DNA from: Ruminiclostridium sp.
GTDB taxonomy: Bacteria > Bacillota > Clostridia > Oscillospirales > Ruminococcaceae
Assembly: GCA_017935365.1 (NCBI GenBank)
Contig: JAGBHT010000010.1
Coordinates: 29,720 to 93,719, forward strand
Direction: 5' to 3'
Length of the DNA stretch: 64,000 bases
Every line of letters starts with the position of its first letter. Positions within the stretch are counted from its first letter, which is position 1. Positions 1 to 7,482 of this stretch are shown in pieces. Under the pieces are notes generated by a model that did not search any database, had not been told where the DNA came from, and was given only the letters and a program-made list of their open reading frames with translations. The translations under genes and the position numbers were made by a program.

Positions 1-1013
1 CCTGAGGCTTCGTTTATGTTGTCGGAAATACTGCTTATATATGACAGCGTTTCGGAATCCTGCTCAGGGCAGTGCGCTCTGTCTTCCATTATAACAGAGG
101 ATATTTCCGATGCGGCAGAATCGTTTTCGTATTCTTCGATATAAAGCTTTCCGAAGTGTTCAAATTTTGAACCTGTCGAAACGGAAACGACCCCTTTTCC
201 GTCCTTATCCGTATATTTGTCAGTGATCATATATGTGTGCGAGTGACCGTCAATATATCCGTCAAGACCTGATACGTTTGCTATTATCTCGCCTGTTGTC
301 CAGGGTGTGCTTGAAGGGTCGATACCGGTATGGGCAACCGCTATTACAATATCCGCACCTGCGGCTTTTGCGTCGCCTATCGTGTCCTGAACACGCTTGT
401 AAAGTTCTTTTCCGTTATCGCCGCCGCAGAAGCTGTATATATCATTGCCGTTTTCATCCTTGAAATAGTTCGGATTTGACATACTATAGGCTTCGGGAGT
501 GGTTATTCCGATAAAAGCGATATTCGTGTTGAATTTTTTTATCATCTTGTATGGCATAAATACAGTCTTGCCTGTCCTGAGATCTATAAAATTACAGCAG
601 ACATAATCGTATGACACGCTGTTTGCTATCTCAAGAAAACGTTCAACGCCGAAGTCGAACTCATGGTTTCCGGGGACTGCAACGTCATAACCCATCTTTT
701 CCATTATTTCTGCCGCCCACATACCTTTTGACAGGGCGCCTATTATCCCGCCCTGGATAGAATCGCCTGCGTCTACAAGTATAGTTTCGTTGTTTGCGTC
801 GTTTTGATTGCTTTTGATATCTGCGGCAAGCGAGGCATAGCCGATCGCAGTATCCGTCTGCTCGTAGGCGTTATGTACGTCGTTTGTAAAATATACGATA
901 ATGTCTTTTTCCGTGTCTTCATCGTAATAATCCTCTGCAAAAGCGGTAATTCCCGCTGTCAGAAACAGAATCGAAGTCAGCAACAAGGATGTTGCTTTTT
1001 TAAACAGCTTCAT
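1..1013 (-). CDS. Secreted 5'-nucleotidase / 2',3'-cyclic phosphodiesterase family protein (C-terminus cut by window edge)
   Basis: The reading frame is open from the ATG at 1013 down to the window edge, so only the first about 337 residues are present. The first 26 residues form a signal peptide (charged MKLFKK, hydrophobic core, AFA cut site), so the protein acts outside the membrane. Metallophosphoesterase motifs follow in the UshA order: FTNDVHNA near residue 42, GDSIQGG, GNHEFDFG and GHSH. These are metal-binding blocks of the calcineurin-like fold. The family removes phosphate from nucleotides so the nucleoside can be taken up. An AAGGAG-type ribosome binding site lies just upstream. 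The 5'-nucleotidase C-terminal domain would lie outside the window and cannot be judged. Substrate is not shown by the sequence. Confidence 0.88.
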   Translation of the reverse strand, partial: MKLFKKATSLLLTSILFLTAGITAFAEDYYDEDTEKDIIVYFTNDVHNAYEQTDTAIGYASLAADIKSNQNDANNETILVDAGDSIQGGIIGALSKGMWAAEIMEKMGYDVAVPGNHEFDFGVERFLEIANSVSYDYVCCNFIDLRTGKTVFMPYKMIKKFNTNIAFIGITTPEAYSMSNPNYFKDENGNDIYSFCGGDNGKELYKRVQDTIGDAKAAGADIVIAVAHTGIDPSSTPWTTGEIIANVSGLDGYIDGHSHTYMITDKYTDKDGKGVVSVSTGSKFEHFGKLYIEEYENDSAASEISSVIMEDRAHCPEQDSETLSYISSISDNINEAS

Positions 1014-1059
1014 TGTATTCTCCTTTGATCTATTTTGCTTAATTTATTTTACTGATGGT

Positions 1060-1088
1060 ATTTTATCACATTTTTTCGCATTTTGCAA
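1060..1088 (-). promoter_or_regulatory. Sigma-A promoter for the 5'-nucleotidase gene
   Basis: On the minus strand TTGCAA (1083-1088) and TAAAAT (1060-1065) are separated by exactly 17 bases, about 50 bases before the start codon. Confidence 0.7.
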
Positions 1089-1161
1089 CCTTCAAAAAAC
1101 TTTTATTGCTTCACAATAGTATATTTTTCAGTCGGCGGATTCTTATGTTTTGTAAAAACTC

Positions 1162-1210
1162 TTGACAATTGTTCTATTTTGAACTATAATAGAATTGTTC
1201 AAAATAGAAC
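1162..1210 (+). promoter_or_regulatory. MarR-gene promoter with two inverted operator copies
   Basis: TTGACA (1162-1167) and TATAAT (1185-1190) are 17 bases apart, a consensus sigma-A promoter. The 14-mer GTTCTATTTTGAAC at 1171-1184 fills the spacer. Its exact reverse complement, GTTCAAAATAGAAC, lies at 1197-1210 just after the -10 box. Each copy is itself a near-palindrome. Binding at either would block RNA polymerase, so the adjacent MarR protein very likely represses its own operon here. The binding is inferred; the repeats are seen directly. Confidence 0.85.
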
Positions 1211-1224
1211 TAAAGAGGTGTGAT

Positions 1225-1677
1225 ATGACGCTTAATAAATTCTGGGAGTTTTTGCTGAGCTTTGAGAACGAATACTGTAAATACAGAAAACGGATAATGA
1301 ACAGATATTCATTGACTGCAGCGGAAACCGACATACTTATGTTCCTTGCGAACAATCCTTGCTATGATACAGCCGCCGAGGTTTCAAAGATACGGCATAT
1401 ACCGAAGTCGCAGGTTTCGCTGTCTGTAAAATCGCTGTGTGAAAAGGGACTGCTTGAAAGCGGTCATACGCAGGGTAACAGGAAAAGCATACATCTTGTT
1501 GTAACAGACAATGCAGAGCCTGTTGTGAGATACGGCAGAAAAGTTCAGGCGGAGTTTTCCAAAGTGATATTTGACGGTTTTACCAAAGAAGAAACAGATG
1601 AGTTTGAAAAGCTCCATATGAAGATGGCTGATAACATAGAAAAAAGCACAGAACCCAAAGCGGAAGAAAAGGAGTAA
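1225..1677 (+). CDS. MarR-family transcriptional regulator
   Basis: A 150-residue winged-helix regulator. A helix-turn-helix is visible around residues 42-77 (AAEVSKIRHIPKSQVSLSV, then SLCEKGLLES), followed by the wing with HTQGNRKSIHL and a C-terminal dimerisation helix rich in E and K. MarR proteins bind palindromic operators as dimers and let go on binding a small ligand. I chose the ATG at 1225 because AAGAGG lies 7 bases before it; a TTG at 1195 in the same frame would fall inside the operator. The gene is followed after 5 bases by a TauE/SafE exporter, whose ribosome binding site lies inside this gene's end, so the two form one operon. The inducing ligand cannot be told from sequence. 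Confidence 0.9.
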   Translation: MTLNKFWEFLLSFENEYCKYRKRIMNRYSLTAAETDILMFLANNPCYDTAAEVSKIRHIPKSQVSLSVKSLCEKGLLESGHTQGNRKSIHLVVTDNAEPVVRYGRKVQAEFSKVIFDGFTKEETDEFEKLHMKMADNIEKSTEPKAEEKE

Positions 1678-1682
1678 TTGAG

Positions 1683-2459
1683 ATGGAAACTGTATTGACT
1701 GTTCTGGTATGTCTTTTTGCGGGACTGGGCGCAGGTCTCGGCACGGGTTTTGCCGGAATGAGCGCCGCCGCTGTAATTACACCGCTTCTTGTTACGTTTC
1801 TAGGTATGGAACCGTATACGGCGGTAGGAATTGCGCTTGCGTCGGACGTTCTTGCAAGTGCGGTATCGGCATATACATACGGCAAAAACAAGAACCTTGA
1901 TGTGAAAAACGGCATTGTTATGATGATTACGGTGCTTGTGTTCACTGTAGTCGGAAGTTATATATCGAGCCTTGTGCCGTCTGTCGCTATGGGAAATTTT
2001 TCGGTATTCATGACGCTGATACTCGGTATTAAGTTTATAGTGAAGCCGGTAATGACTACTAAAGAGGATATGGCGGTCGTATCGGCAAAGTCACGGATTG
2101 TTAAATCGGTGATATGTGGCGCCGTGGTAGGATTTATCTGCGGGTTTATCGGGGCCGGCGGCGGTATGATGATGTTGCTTCTTCTCACAAGCGTTATGGG
2201 ATATGAGCTGAAAACGGCGGTAGGTACAAGCGTGTTTATTATGACGTTCACGGCGCTTACAGGTTCGGTATCGCACTTTGCAATAGGCGGTTTGCCCGAA
2301 GTGCTGCCGTTTGTCCTGTGTATTGTATTCACGCTGATATTCGCAAGGATAGCCGCAAAGATAGCAAACAAGGCAAGCACAAAGACGCTTAACCGTGTAA
2401 CGGGCATTATTCTTGTTATACTGGGTGTGGTCGTGCTTGGCTTTTCGCTGATAAAATAA
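1683..2459 (+). CDS. TauE/SafE (TSUP) family membrane exporter
   Basis: A 258-residue integral membrane protein with about eight hydrophobic segments in two similar halves, each opening with a small-residue motif: GLGAGLGTGFAGMSAAAV near residue 15 and GFICGFIGAGGGMMMLLLL near residue 150. This duplicated glycine-rich pattern is typical of the TSUP family (PF01925), which moves sulfite, sulfonates or other small organic anions across the membrane. It is co-transcribed with the MarR regulator before it, so expression probably responds to the substrate or a toxic anion. The specific anion is unknown. A strong hairpin follows the stop codon. Confidence 0.88.
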   Translation: METVLTVLVCLFAGLGAGLGTGFAGMSAAAVITPLLVTFLGMEPYTAVGIALASDVLASAVSAYTYGKNKNLDVKNGIVMMITVLVFTVVGSYISSLVPSVAMGNFSVFMTLILGIKFIVKPVMTTKEDMAVVSAKSRIVKSVICGAVVGFICGFIGAGGGMMMLLLLTSVMGYELKTAVGTSVFIMTFTALTGSVSHFAIGGLPEVLPFVLCIVFTLIFARIAAKIANKASTKTLNRVTGIILVILGVVVLGFSLIK

Positions 2460-2465
2460 ACGGAT

Positions 2466-2505
2466 AAACAGACAGCCGCGGTTTTTTCGCCGCGGCTGTC
2501 TGTTT
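2466..2505. terminator. Bidirectional terminator between TauE and DUF2798 genes
   Basis: A perfect 16-bp stem (2466-2481 with 2490-2505) closes an 8-base loop. The genes converge here, so it serves both strands; its right arm overlaps the stop codon of the leftward gene. Confidence 0.8.
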
Positions 2506-3016
2506 ATTCTGCGCTCAGTTCTGCATTGTCTGTTGTTTCATTTGTCTTTACGGATTTCTTTTCTCTGAATATAAGACCGAATATCGCTCTTACAACAGGT
2601 CCGGCAAAGAATAGTTGCCAGCACAGTGCCATAGGAAAGTTGACAGCTGTTGTCTGTAACCACACGGCTATTATTTCACTGCCTGCGTCTTTGAACAGCA
2701 GAGTAGCGGCAAGGCTCATAAGCGGACACATAAAGATAACTGATATAACAGATATTCCGAGAACTGTGAAGAACGGATTGTCATGTTCGGGATCTACTAT
2801 TCTGAAAGTCTTGTATTTGGCTATTTTGCCGACTATGAAAAAGTCGAGCACAAAAGCGATCGGTCCCATTATTGCAAGCTCCTTGAAAGCAAGCAGAAAG
2901 ACCTCGTTTGTCATACCGCCGATATTCAGCGCTATGTTGTAGCATATCATGGCGTACACCATAAAGAACACCATGATGACCGTGAATACTATTTCCTGAA
3001 ATAAGTTTTTGGGCAT
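2504..3016 (-). CDS. DUF2798-type four-helix membrane protein
   Basis: A 170-residue protein with four hydrophobic segments (about residues 7-30, 40-60, 78-105 and 120-148) and a charged, Glu/Thr-rich tail. The motif MCPLMSLAATLLF between helices fits the DUF2798 family, small membrane proteins of unknown function. I start at the ATG ending at 3016 because GGAGGA lies 6 bases upstream; longer frames add residues that would lie upstream of this site and inside the leader. It is monocistronic with its own promoter at 3112-3140. Nothing nearby hints at its role. Confidence 0.78.
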   Translation of the reverse strand: MPKNLFQEIVFTVIMVFFMVYAMICYNIALNIGGMTNEVFLLAFKELAIMGPIAFVLDFFIVGKIAKYKTFRIVDPEHDNPFFTVLGISVISVIFMCPLMSLAATLLFKDAGSEIIAVWLQTTAVNFPMALCWQLFFAGPVVRAIFGLIFREKKSVKTNETTDNAELSAE

Positions 3017-3111
3017 AAAAAATCCTCCTAATAATAACGATTTATTGTGTTGTTCGTTATCATCCGGAGGATGTGCGTTTCCAATTAGACCAATATTTAA
3101 TTTACAATAAT

Positions 3112-3140
3112 ATTCTAACATAATTGCAGTTTTAGGTCAA
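3112..3140 (-). promoter_or_regulatory. Sigma-A promoter for the DUF2798 gene
   Basis: Minus-strand TTGACC (3135-3140), 17-base spacer, TAGAAT (3112-3117). The leader before the gene is about 95 bases. Confidence 0.7.
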
Positions 3141-3202
3141 TCGGAGAGAAAAACGAAAATTATCAATAGAAAATGTGATTTTTAAGCAATCTGACTATAT
3201 GC

Positions 3203-4633
3203 CTATTTGTCGTTATAGCCGATGATCTTGACAAGCCTTATGTCGGTGTAGCCGTATGCGCTCATCGGGTAGTCCACTCTGTCGGTGGTGTTGCTGTTGA
3301 TAAGTAAGTCAACAACATTGCCGTTGTCATCGTATATCACCTTTGAAACTATTACGCTGTGGTGAGCCCAGCCGTCAACCACATACTGTATCACATCGCC
3401 GGGCTGTGCGCTGAATATGTTTCCGTCGGTTTCGGCAACCAGACCTTTACCCGTATTCTTGTTGCAGTATTCGTAGAAATATTCCGTGCCTGACCACGAG
3501 CCTGATCTGCCTGTCGGAGATTCGAAAATGTCGCCTTCGTCGTCAAACCATTTCCACTGCTGGTCGCCGCTCCAGTCCATCGGTATTCCTGATGCGAAAA
3601 GTGCCTGTGAAACATAGTTTTGGCAGTTTCCGCCGTAGATCGCATAGTCACTGTAAGCAGGGTTTCTTATTACCTTTTCACCGTCGACCCATTTATATGA
3701 ATATGCAACGGCTTTGTCACGGTCATATTCGTGCTTTGCGGTTTTTGTGGTTTTGAAGCTGTCGGGGTCTGCGTTATAGTCAGAAAGCATCTGTTCCTGC
3801 GCGGTTATGTTGGTTTCTGCCTCGGCTTTGAGCGTTTTCAGAATGCCCGAATACATTTTGTCGCAGTCGGTATTGTCAGGTATCTTCATATCTTTCAGAT
3901 AATATTCGTCATAGTCGTAACCGAGATAATTCATTACACGCTCTTCAATAAGCAGATTTACATCGGTGTCTTCCGCAAGAATGTCAAACTTGTATTTTCC
4001 GTCCGTACCTTTTGAAACCTGCGCTTCAACTTCCATACCGCAGGACTCGGCAGGGGTATCGCATATTGCAAACGAAACCTTTTCGCTTATCGTGTAGTTC
4101 AGCGTGTAAACGCCTTTTTTAACTGTTGCGCTTTCAACGTTTATCACAAATGAGGCTTCATCATATCTTAAATCGGCACTGTGGCTCTGCCTTTCGTATA
4201 TCAGATACTGCAAAGATGTATTGCAGAAGCCTGCGTACAGCTTGCCGTATGTATTGTCGGTGTTGAAATACTGCGACAGCGATTTATATTCAAGTTCGCC
4301 CGTGTATTCGTATTTATCCGAGGTATAATCGAGCAGTAACTGCCTTATCTCATCGGGAAGCTTTACGTTTTTTTCGGTGGTCACTTCACTGCTGACAAGG
4401 GTTATTTTTTCGGGTTCTGCCGTGTCGGTAACGGGTACCGTTTCGCTGTCGGAAGAAGTTTCTTCTTCTGCGATATTGTTGCCTGAAGATGTATTGCTTT
4501 CATTGTTCTGCTTTACAAAACCTAGCAGAGCCAGGAACGCACCTATTACCACCGCCGCCGAGATGCCTATCATAGCAAGCTTTTTCAGCTTAGTGTTTCT
4601 GTGCCTGTATCTGTATCGTCTTTTCCTGTACAA
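3203..4633 (-). CDS. Membrane-anchored amidase-domain protein (Amidase_6-like)
   Basis: A 476-residue protein anchored by one N-terminal transmembrane helix (about residues 19-40) after a very basic MYRKRRYRYRHRN head, with a Ser/Glu-rich linker and an extracellular body. The last 170 residues match the putative amidase domain PF12671: an AVAYSYKWV start, NCQNYVSQALFASG with the likely catalytic cysteine, and GDVIQYVVDGWAHHSVIV with the histidine. Such cysteine hydrolases resemble CHAP/NlpC enzymes and may act on cell wall peptides. The start is TTG at 4633, supported by AGGAGA 7 bases upstream. A sigma-A promoter lies at 4672-4700. The middle region (residues 90-290) is not recognised. Confidence 0.8.
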   Translation of the reverse strand: MYRKRRYRYRHRNTKLKKLAMIGISAAVVIGAFLALLGFVKQNNESNTSSGNNIAEEETSSDSETVPVTDTAEPEKITLVSSEVTTEKNVKLPDEIRQLLLDYTSDKYEYTGELEYKSLSQYFNTDNTYGKLYAGFCNTSLQYLIYERQSHSADLRYDEASFVINVESATVKKGVYTLNYTISEKVSFAICDTPAESCGMEVEAQVSKGTDGKYKFDILAEDTDVNLLIEERVMNYLGYDYDEYYLKDMKIPDNTDCDKMYSGILKTLKAEAETNITAQEQMLSDYNADPDSFKTTKTAKHEYDRDKAVAYSYKWVDGEKVIRNPAYSDYAIYGGNCQNYVSQALFASGIPMDWSGDQQWKWFDDEGDIFESPTGRSGSWSGTEYFYEYCNKNTGKGLVAETDGNIFSAQPGDVIQYVVDGWAHHSVIVSKVIYDDNGNVVDLLINSNTTDRVDYPMSAYGYTDIRLVKIIGYNDK

Positions 4634-4671
4634 AGTCTTTTCTCCTGTTTTTATTCTTCCGTCATACTTCT

Positions 4672-4700
4672 ATTATATCGTTTATTACGACTGATTTCAA
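4672..4700 (-). promoter_or_regulatory. Sigma-A promoter for the amidase gene
   Basis: Minus-strand TTGAAA (4695-4700), 17 bases, TATAAT (4672-4677). Confidence 0.72.
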
Positions 4701-4838
4701 GGTGTGATATGCTGTTTCTGCGTTTAATAATATACGCTGAACCTTAAAACAACCTTAGCCGGGCGGATCTGAATTTGTCAAAGTGCATAGGTAAAAAACA
4801 GATTTTGGTGGATAATGCACAAAAAGAAAGATGATTTA

Positions 4839-4867
4839 TTGACTTTGATATACAAATATGATAAAAT
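4839..4867 (+). promoter_or_regulatory. Sigma-A promoter for paaK-ACT
   Basis: TTGACT (4839-4844), 17 bases, TAAAAT (4862-4867). It lies inside the upstream extension of the open frame and so supports the start at 4929. Confidence 0.68.
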
Positions 4868-4928
4868 CAATACGATAAACAGTGTGGCTGTGCCTGCTGT
4901 AACAATTTACATAATCAGGAGTAGACCA

Positions 4929-6251
4929 ATGAATTACTGGAACAAAGAAATCGAATGTGCGCCCAGAAGTGAGATAGAGGCGTTACAGTCATACAGACTT
5001 TCACGCACAATAAGACGTGTTTATGAAAATGTTGCACCCTACCGTAAAAAGATGGACGAGGCAGGCGTAAAGCCTGAGGATATCAAGTCGATCGCCGACT
5101 TGTCAAAACTTCCGTTTACCACAAAGCAGGATCTGAGAAACAACTATCCTTACGGTATGTTTGCCGTTCCGAGTTCAGAGGTCGTAAGAATACACGCATC
5201 ATCAGGTACGACAGGTAAGCAGACGGTTGTCGGCTATACGGCTCACGATATAGACGTGTGGGCTGAGTGTGCCGCAAGAGCGCTTGTAAATATCGGCGGT
5301 ACAAAGAACGACTATGTTCAGGTATGTTACGGTTACGGACTGTTCACGGGCGGTCTTGGTATGCACTACGGTACAGAAAAGCTCGGTGCTACCGTTATCC
5401 CCGCATCGGCTGGCAACAGCTTACGTCAGCTTGAAATGTTCAGGGATTTCGGCACATCTATAATCTGTATGACGCCGTCATACGCTATAAGCCTTATAGA
5501 GCTTATGCACGAAAAGGGCTTCAAGAAGGAGGACTTCAACCTTAAGGCGGGTCTGTTCGGTGCTGAGCCGTGGACAGAGGAAATGAGAAAGCAGATCGAA
5601 GAGGGACTTGGTATAAAGGCTTATGATATATACGGCCTGTCAGAGATCATGGGACCCAGCGTATCTACCGAATGTGAATATCAGTGCGGAATGCACATCT
5701 GCGAGGATCACTTCATAGCTGAAGTCATCGATCCCGATACACTTGAAGTATTACCCGCAGGTCAGCAGGGCGAGCTTGTATTCACCTGTATCACAAAGGA
5801 AGCGTTACCGCTGATAAGATACAGAACAAGGGATATTGCTACTCTCGTTTATGATAAGTGCGAGTGCGGAAGAACTCATGTAAGAATGCTCAAGCCCCAG
5901 GGCAGAACAGACGATATGCTTATCATCAGAGGCGTTAACGTATTCCCGTCGCAGATCGAATCCGCACTGCTCTCTGTAGATGCTAAGGCTACAAACTATC
6001 TGCTGGTGGTTGACAGAGTAAACAACCTTGATACTCTTGAAATTCAGCTCGAAACACGTCCCGATATGTTCGGCGACGGCGTAAAGACGCTTGAAGCGTA
6101 CACAAAGAAGGTAAAGACAGCGATAGATTCCGCTATCGGTGTAGGCATAAACGTAAAGCTTCTTGAACCTAAGACGCTTGCACGTTCAATGGGCAAGGCA
6201 GTAAGAGTTCAGGACAACAGAGCCATAAAGAATAAGTTTGAAAAGAAATAA
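4929..6251 (+). CDS. paaK: Phenylacetate--CoA ligase family protein
   Basis: A 440-residue adenylate-forming enzyme that activates an aryl or other carboxylic acid to its CoA thioester using ATP. Visible family blocks: the phosphate loop [16 protein letters not shown] near residue 90, [18 protein letters not shown] near residue 235 (A5-like block), and [11 protein letters not shown] plus [20 protein letters not shown] (hinge and C-terminal domain). I place the start at ATG 4929, with AGGAG at 4917-4921 and a promoter upstream, although the frame is open from 4815. The length matches PaaK (430-440). The following ACT-domain gene is its usual partner in anaerobes. Whether the true substrate is phenylacetate or another aryl acid is not shown. 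Confidence 0.9.
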   Translation: MNYWNKEIECAPRSEIEALQSYRLSRTIRRVYENVAPYRKKMDEAGVKPEDIKSIADLSKLPFTTKQDLRNNYPYGMFAVPSSEVVRIHASSGTTGKQTVVGYTAHDIDVWAECAARALVNIGGTKNDYVQVCYGYGLFTGGLGMHYGTEKLGATVIPASAGNSLRQLEMFRDFGTSIICMTPSYAISLIELMHEKGFKKEDFNLKAGLFGAEPWTEEMRKQIEEGLGIKAYDIYGLSEIMGPSVSTECEYQCGMHICEDHFIAEVIDPDTLEVLPAGQQGELVFTCITKEALPLIRYRTRDIATLVYDKCECGRTHVRMLKPQGRTDDMLIIRGVNVFPSQIESALLSVDAKATNYLLVVDRVNNLDTLEIQLETRPDMFGDGVKTLEAYTKKVKTAIDSAIGVGINVKLLEPKTLARSMGKAVRVQDNRAIKNKFEKK

Positions 6252-6268
6252 TCCAGAGGAGGTACAGT

Positions 6269-6697
6269 ATGTATATTGATCAGATTTCGGTTTTCGTTGA
6301 AAACAAGACAGGCAGACTTGCAGGTATCATGGAGGTGCTCAATAAGGCAGGCATCGACATAAGAGCAATGACTATAGCAGATACGGCTGACTTCGGCATT
6401 CTGCGTATGATAGTTGACGATACCGACAAGGCTATTGAAGCACTGAAGGCGGACGGCTGTACAGCCGCTGTCACAAAGGTCATCGCATTCACGATTCCCG
6501 ATGTATCGGGCGCATTATACAGCGTTATGGGCAAGATCCACGACTGCGGCATAAACGTTGAATATATGTACTCGGTAATGGGTAAGGTTGCAGGCAGAGC
6601 TGATATTGTTATCCGTGTCGAGGACGTTGAAAAAGCATCAAAGGTGCTTACCGACAATGGTGTAACACTTATCGAAAAGAAAGACCTCTGCAAGTAA
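6269..6697 (+). CDS. ACT-domain protein paired with PaaK
   Basis: A 142-residue protein made of two ACT domains (about residues 3-70 and 72-140). The first begins ISVFVENKTGRLAGIMEVLNKAGIDI, which shows the beta-alpha-beta start with the ligand-binding Gly turn. The second repeats the pattern with VSGALYSVMGKIHDCGINVE. ACT domains bind amino acids and give allosteric control. It sits 17 bases after paaK with its own AGAGGAGG site, so the two are co-expressed. The likely role, sensing an aromatic amino acid to tune the CoA ligase step, is inferred from this pairing. A GC hairpin follows. Confidence 0.88.
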   Translation: MYIDQISVFVENKTGRLAGIMEVLNKAGIDIRAMTIADTADFGILRMIVDDTDKAIEALKADGCTAAVTKVIAFTIPDVSGALYSVMGKIHDCGINVEYMYSVMGKVAGRADIVIRVEDVEKASKVLTDNGVTLIEKKDLCK

Positions 6698-6717
6698 GCG
6701 ATAGGTTGAAACGGTTT

Positions 6718-6748
6718 TCCGCCCCGGTGTGCATTGCATCGGGGCGGA
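6718..6748 (+). terminator. Probable weak terminator after the ACT gene
   Basis: A 9-bp GC-rich stem (6718-6726 with 6740-6748) with a 13-base loop, followed by a short, imperfect T stretch. Confidence 0.5.
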
Positions 6749-6769
6749 TCTTTATATGAAGGGGCAAGT

Positions 6770-7190
6770 ATGAGCGGATATGTCATAAAGCATAACGAGC
6801 TTACCGCAGAGCAGTTTCTGTATCTGTGGGAAAGCGTATGGGGGAGAAGGACCGTCTCCTGAGCAGACAAGGCTTGCTATGGAGCATACTCTGTTCCGCA
6901 TTTCGGTATTTGACGGAGATAAGATAATAGGAATGGCGAGAATGATAGGCGATATGGGGCTTGATTATTATATCAAGGACGTTGTGGTGATACCGCAATA
7001 TCAGGGCAGGGGTATCGGTCGTATGATGATAAACGAACTGCTTGATTTTATAAAACACAACGGTATTGACGGCACGGGTATATTTGTCGAGCTGTGCGCC
7101 GCTCCAGACAAGGTGCCTTTTTATGAAAAGCTGGGATTTGATTATAACGATGCAAGACGCATGAAGATGATGTGCGCGGCGGAGAAATAA
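6770..7190 (+). pseudogene. GNAT N-acetyltransferase broken by a one-base frameshift
   Basis: An ATG at 6770 with AAGGGG upstream opens MSGYVIKHNELTAEQFLYLW..., but the frame stops at 6860-6862. From about 6845 the next frame carries on the same protein (reading GEGPSPEQTRLAMEH) and runs through the acetyl-CoA binding motif VVVIPQYQGRGIGRMM to the stop at 7190. Removing one G from the run of five at 6840-6844 would restore a single frame of about 139 residues, normal for a small GNAT. So this is either a recent inactivation or a sequencing slip in the G run. An ATG at 6879 could give only a fragment lacking the first strands. The substrate is unknown. Confidence 0.8.
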
Positions 7191-7245
7191 GGATTTGTGA
7201 GTAATCCGCGGAAAAATCTGTTATATAAATTTTATATTTCTGCTA

Positions 7246-7274
7246 TTGACAAAAGTATATAGCTGTGCTATACT
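7246..7274 (+). promoter_or_regulatory. Sigma-A promoter of the pfl operon
   Basis: TTGACA (7246-7251), 17 bases, TATACT (7269-7274). Transcription should start near 7281, just ahead of the riboswitch. Confidence 0.85.
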
Positions 7275-7282
7275 CAAACCAT

Positions 7283-7410
7283 AGGAAATGGTGGTTACCG
7301 CTGACGGATAACCGTGAATCAACACGGGTGCGGTAATAGCCTGTCCGCGGATAAAGCGGACACCTTATGCCGACCGTCTGGGCAGTCCGAACAGGGCTGC
7401 TTTTTGTTTT
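7283..7410 (+). ncRNA. ZTP (pfl-motif) riboswitch with intrinsic terminator
   Basis: The leader has the layout of the ZTP riboswitch. P1 pairs GGTTACCGC (7293-7301) with GCGGTAA...CC (7330-7341). Inside it lie TGACGG and a hairpin CCGTG/CACGG (7312-7316 with 7323-7327), then GGGTGCGG, close to the conserved GGGAGCG. A variable hairpin GTCCGC/GCGGAC (7343-7361) follows. The conserved 3' block reads CCGACCGTCTGGGCA (7370-7384), matching the family consensus CCGCCTGGGC. The family pseudoknot is kept by a changed pair set: GACGG (7303-7307) with CCGTC (7374-7378). The end of that block forms the left arm of a terminator, GCAGTCC/GGGCTGC (7382-7400), followed by TTTTTGTTTT. Binding of ZTP/ZMP should hold off termination and switch pflB on. 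Confidence 0.85.
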
Positions 7411-7482
7411 GTAACGGAAAAATATTCCGTAAAAAGCAGCAAACGTGCATTGCGATCATTCGCAGGAAGGAAAGGTAAAACT

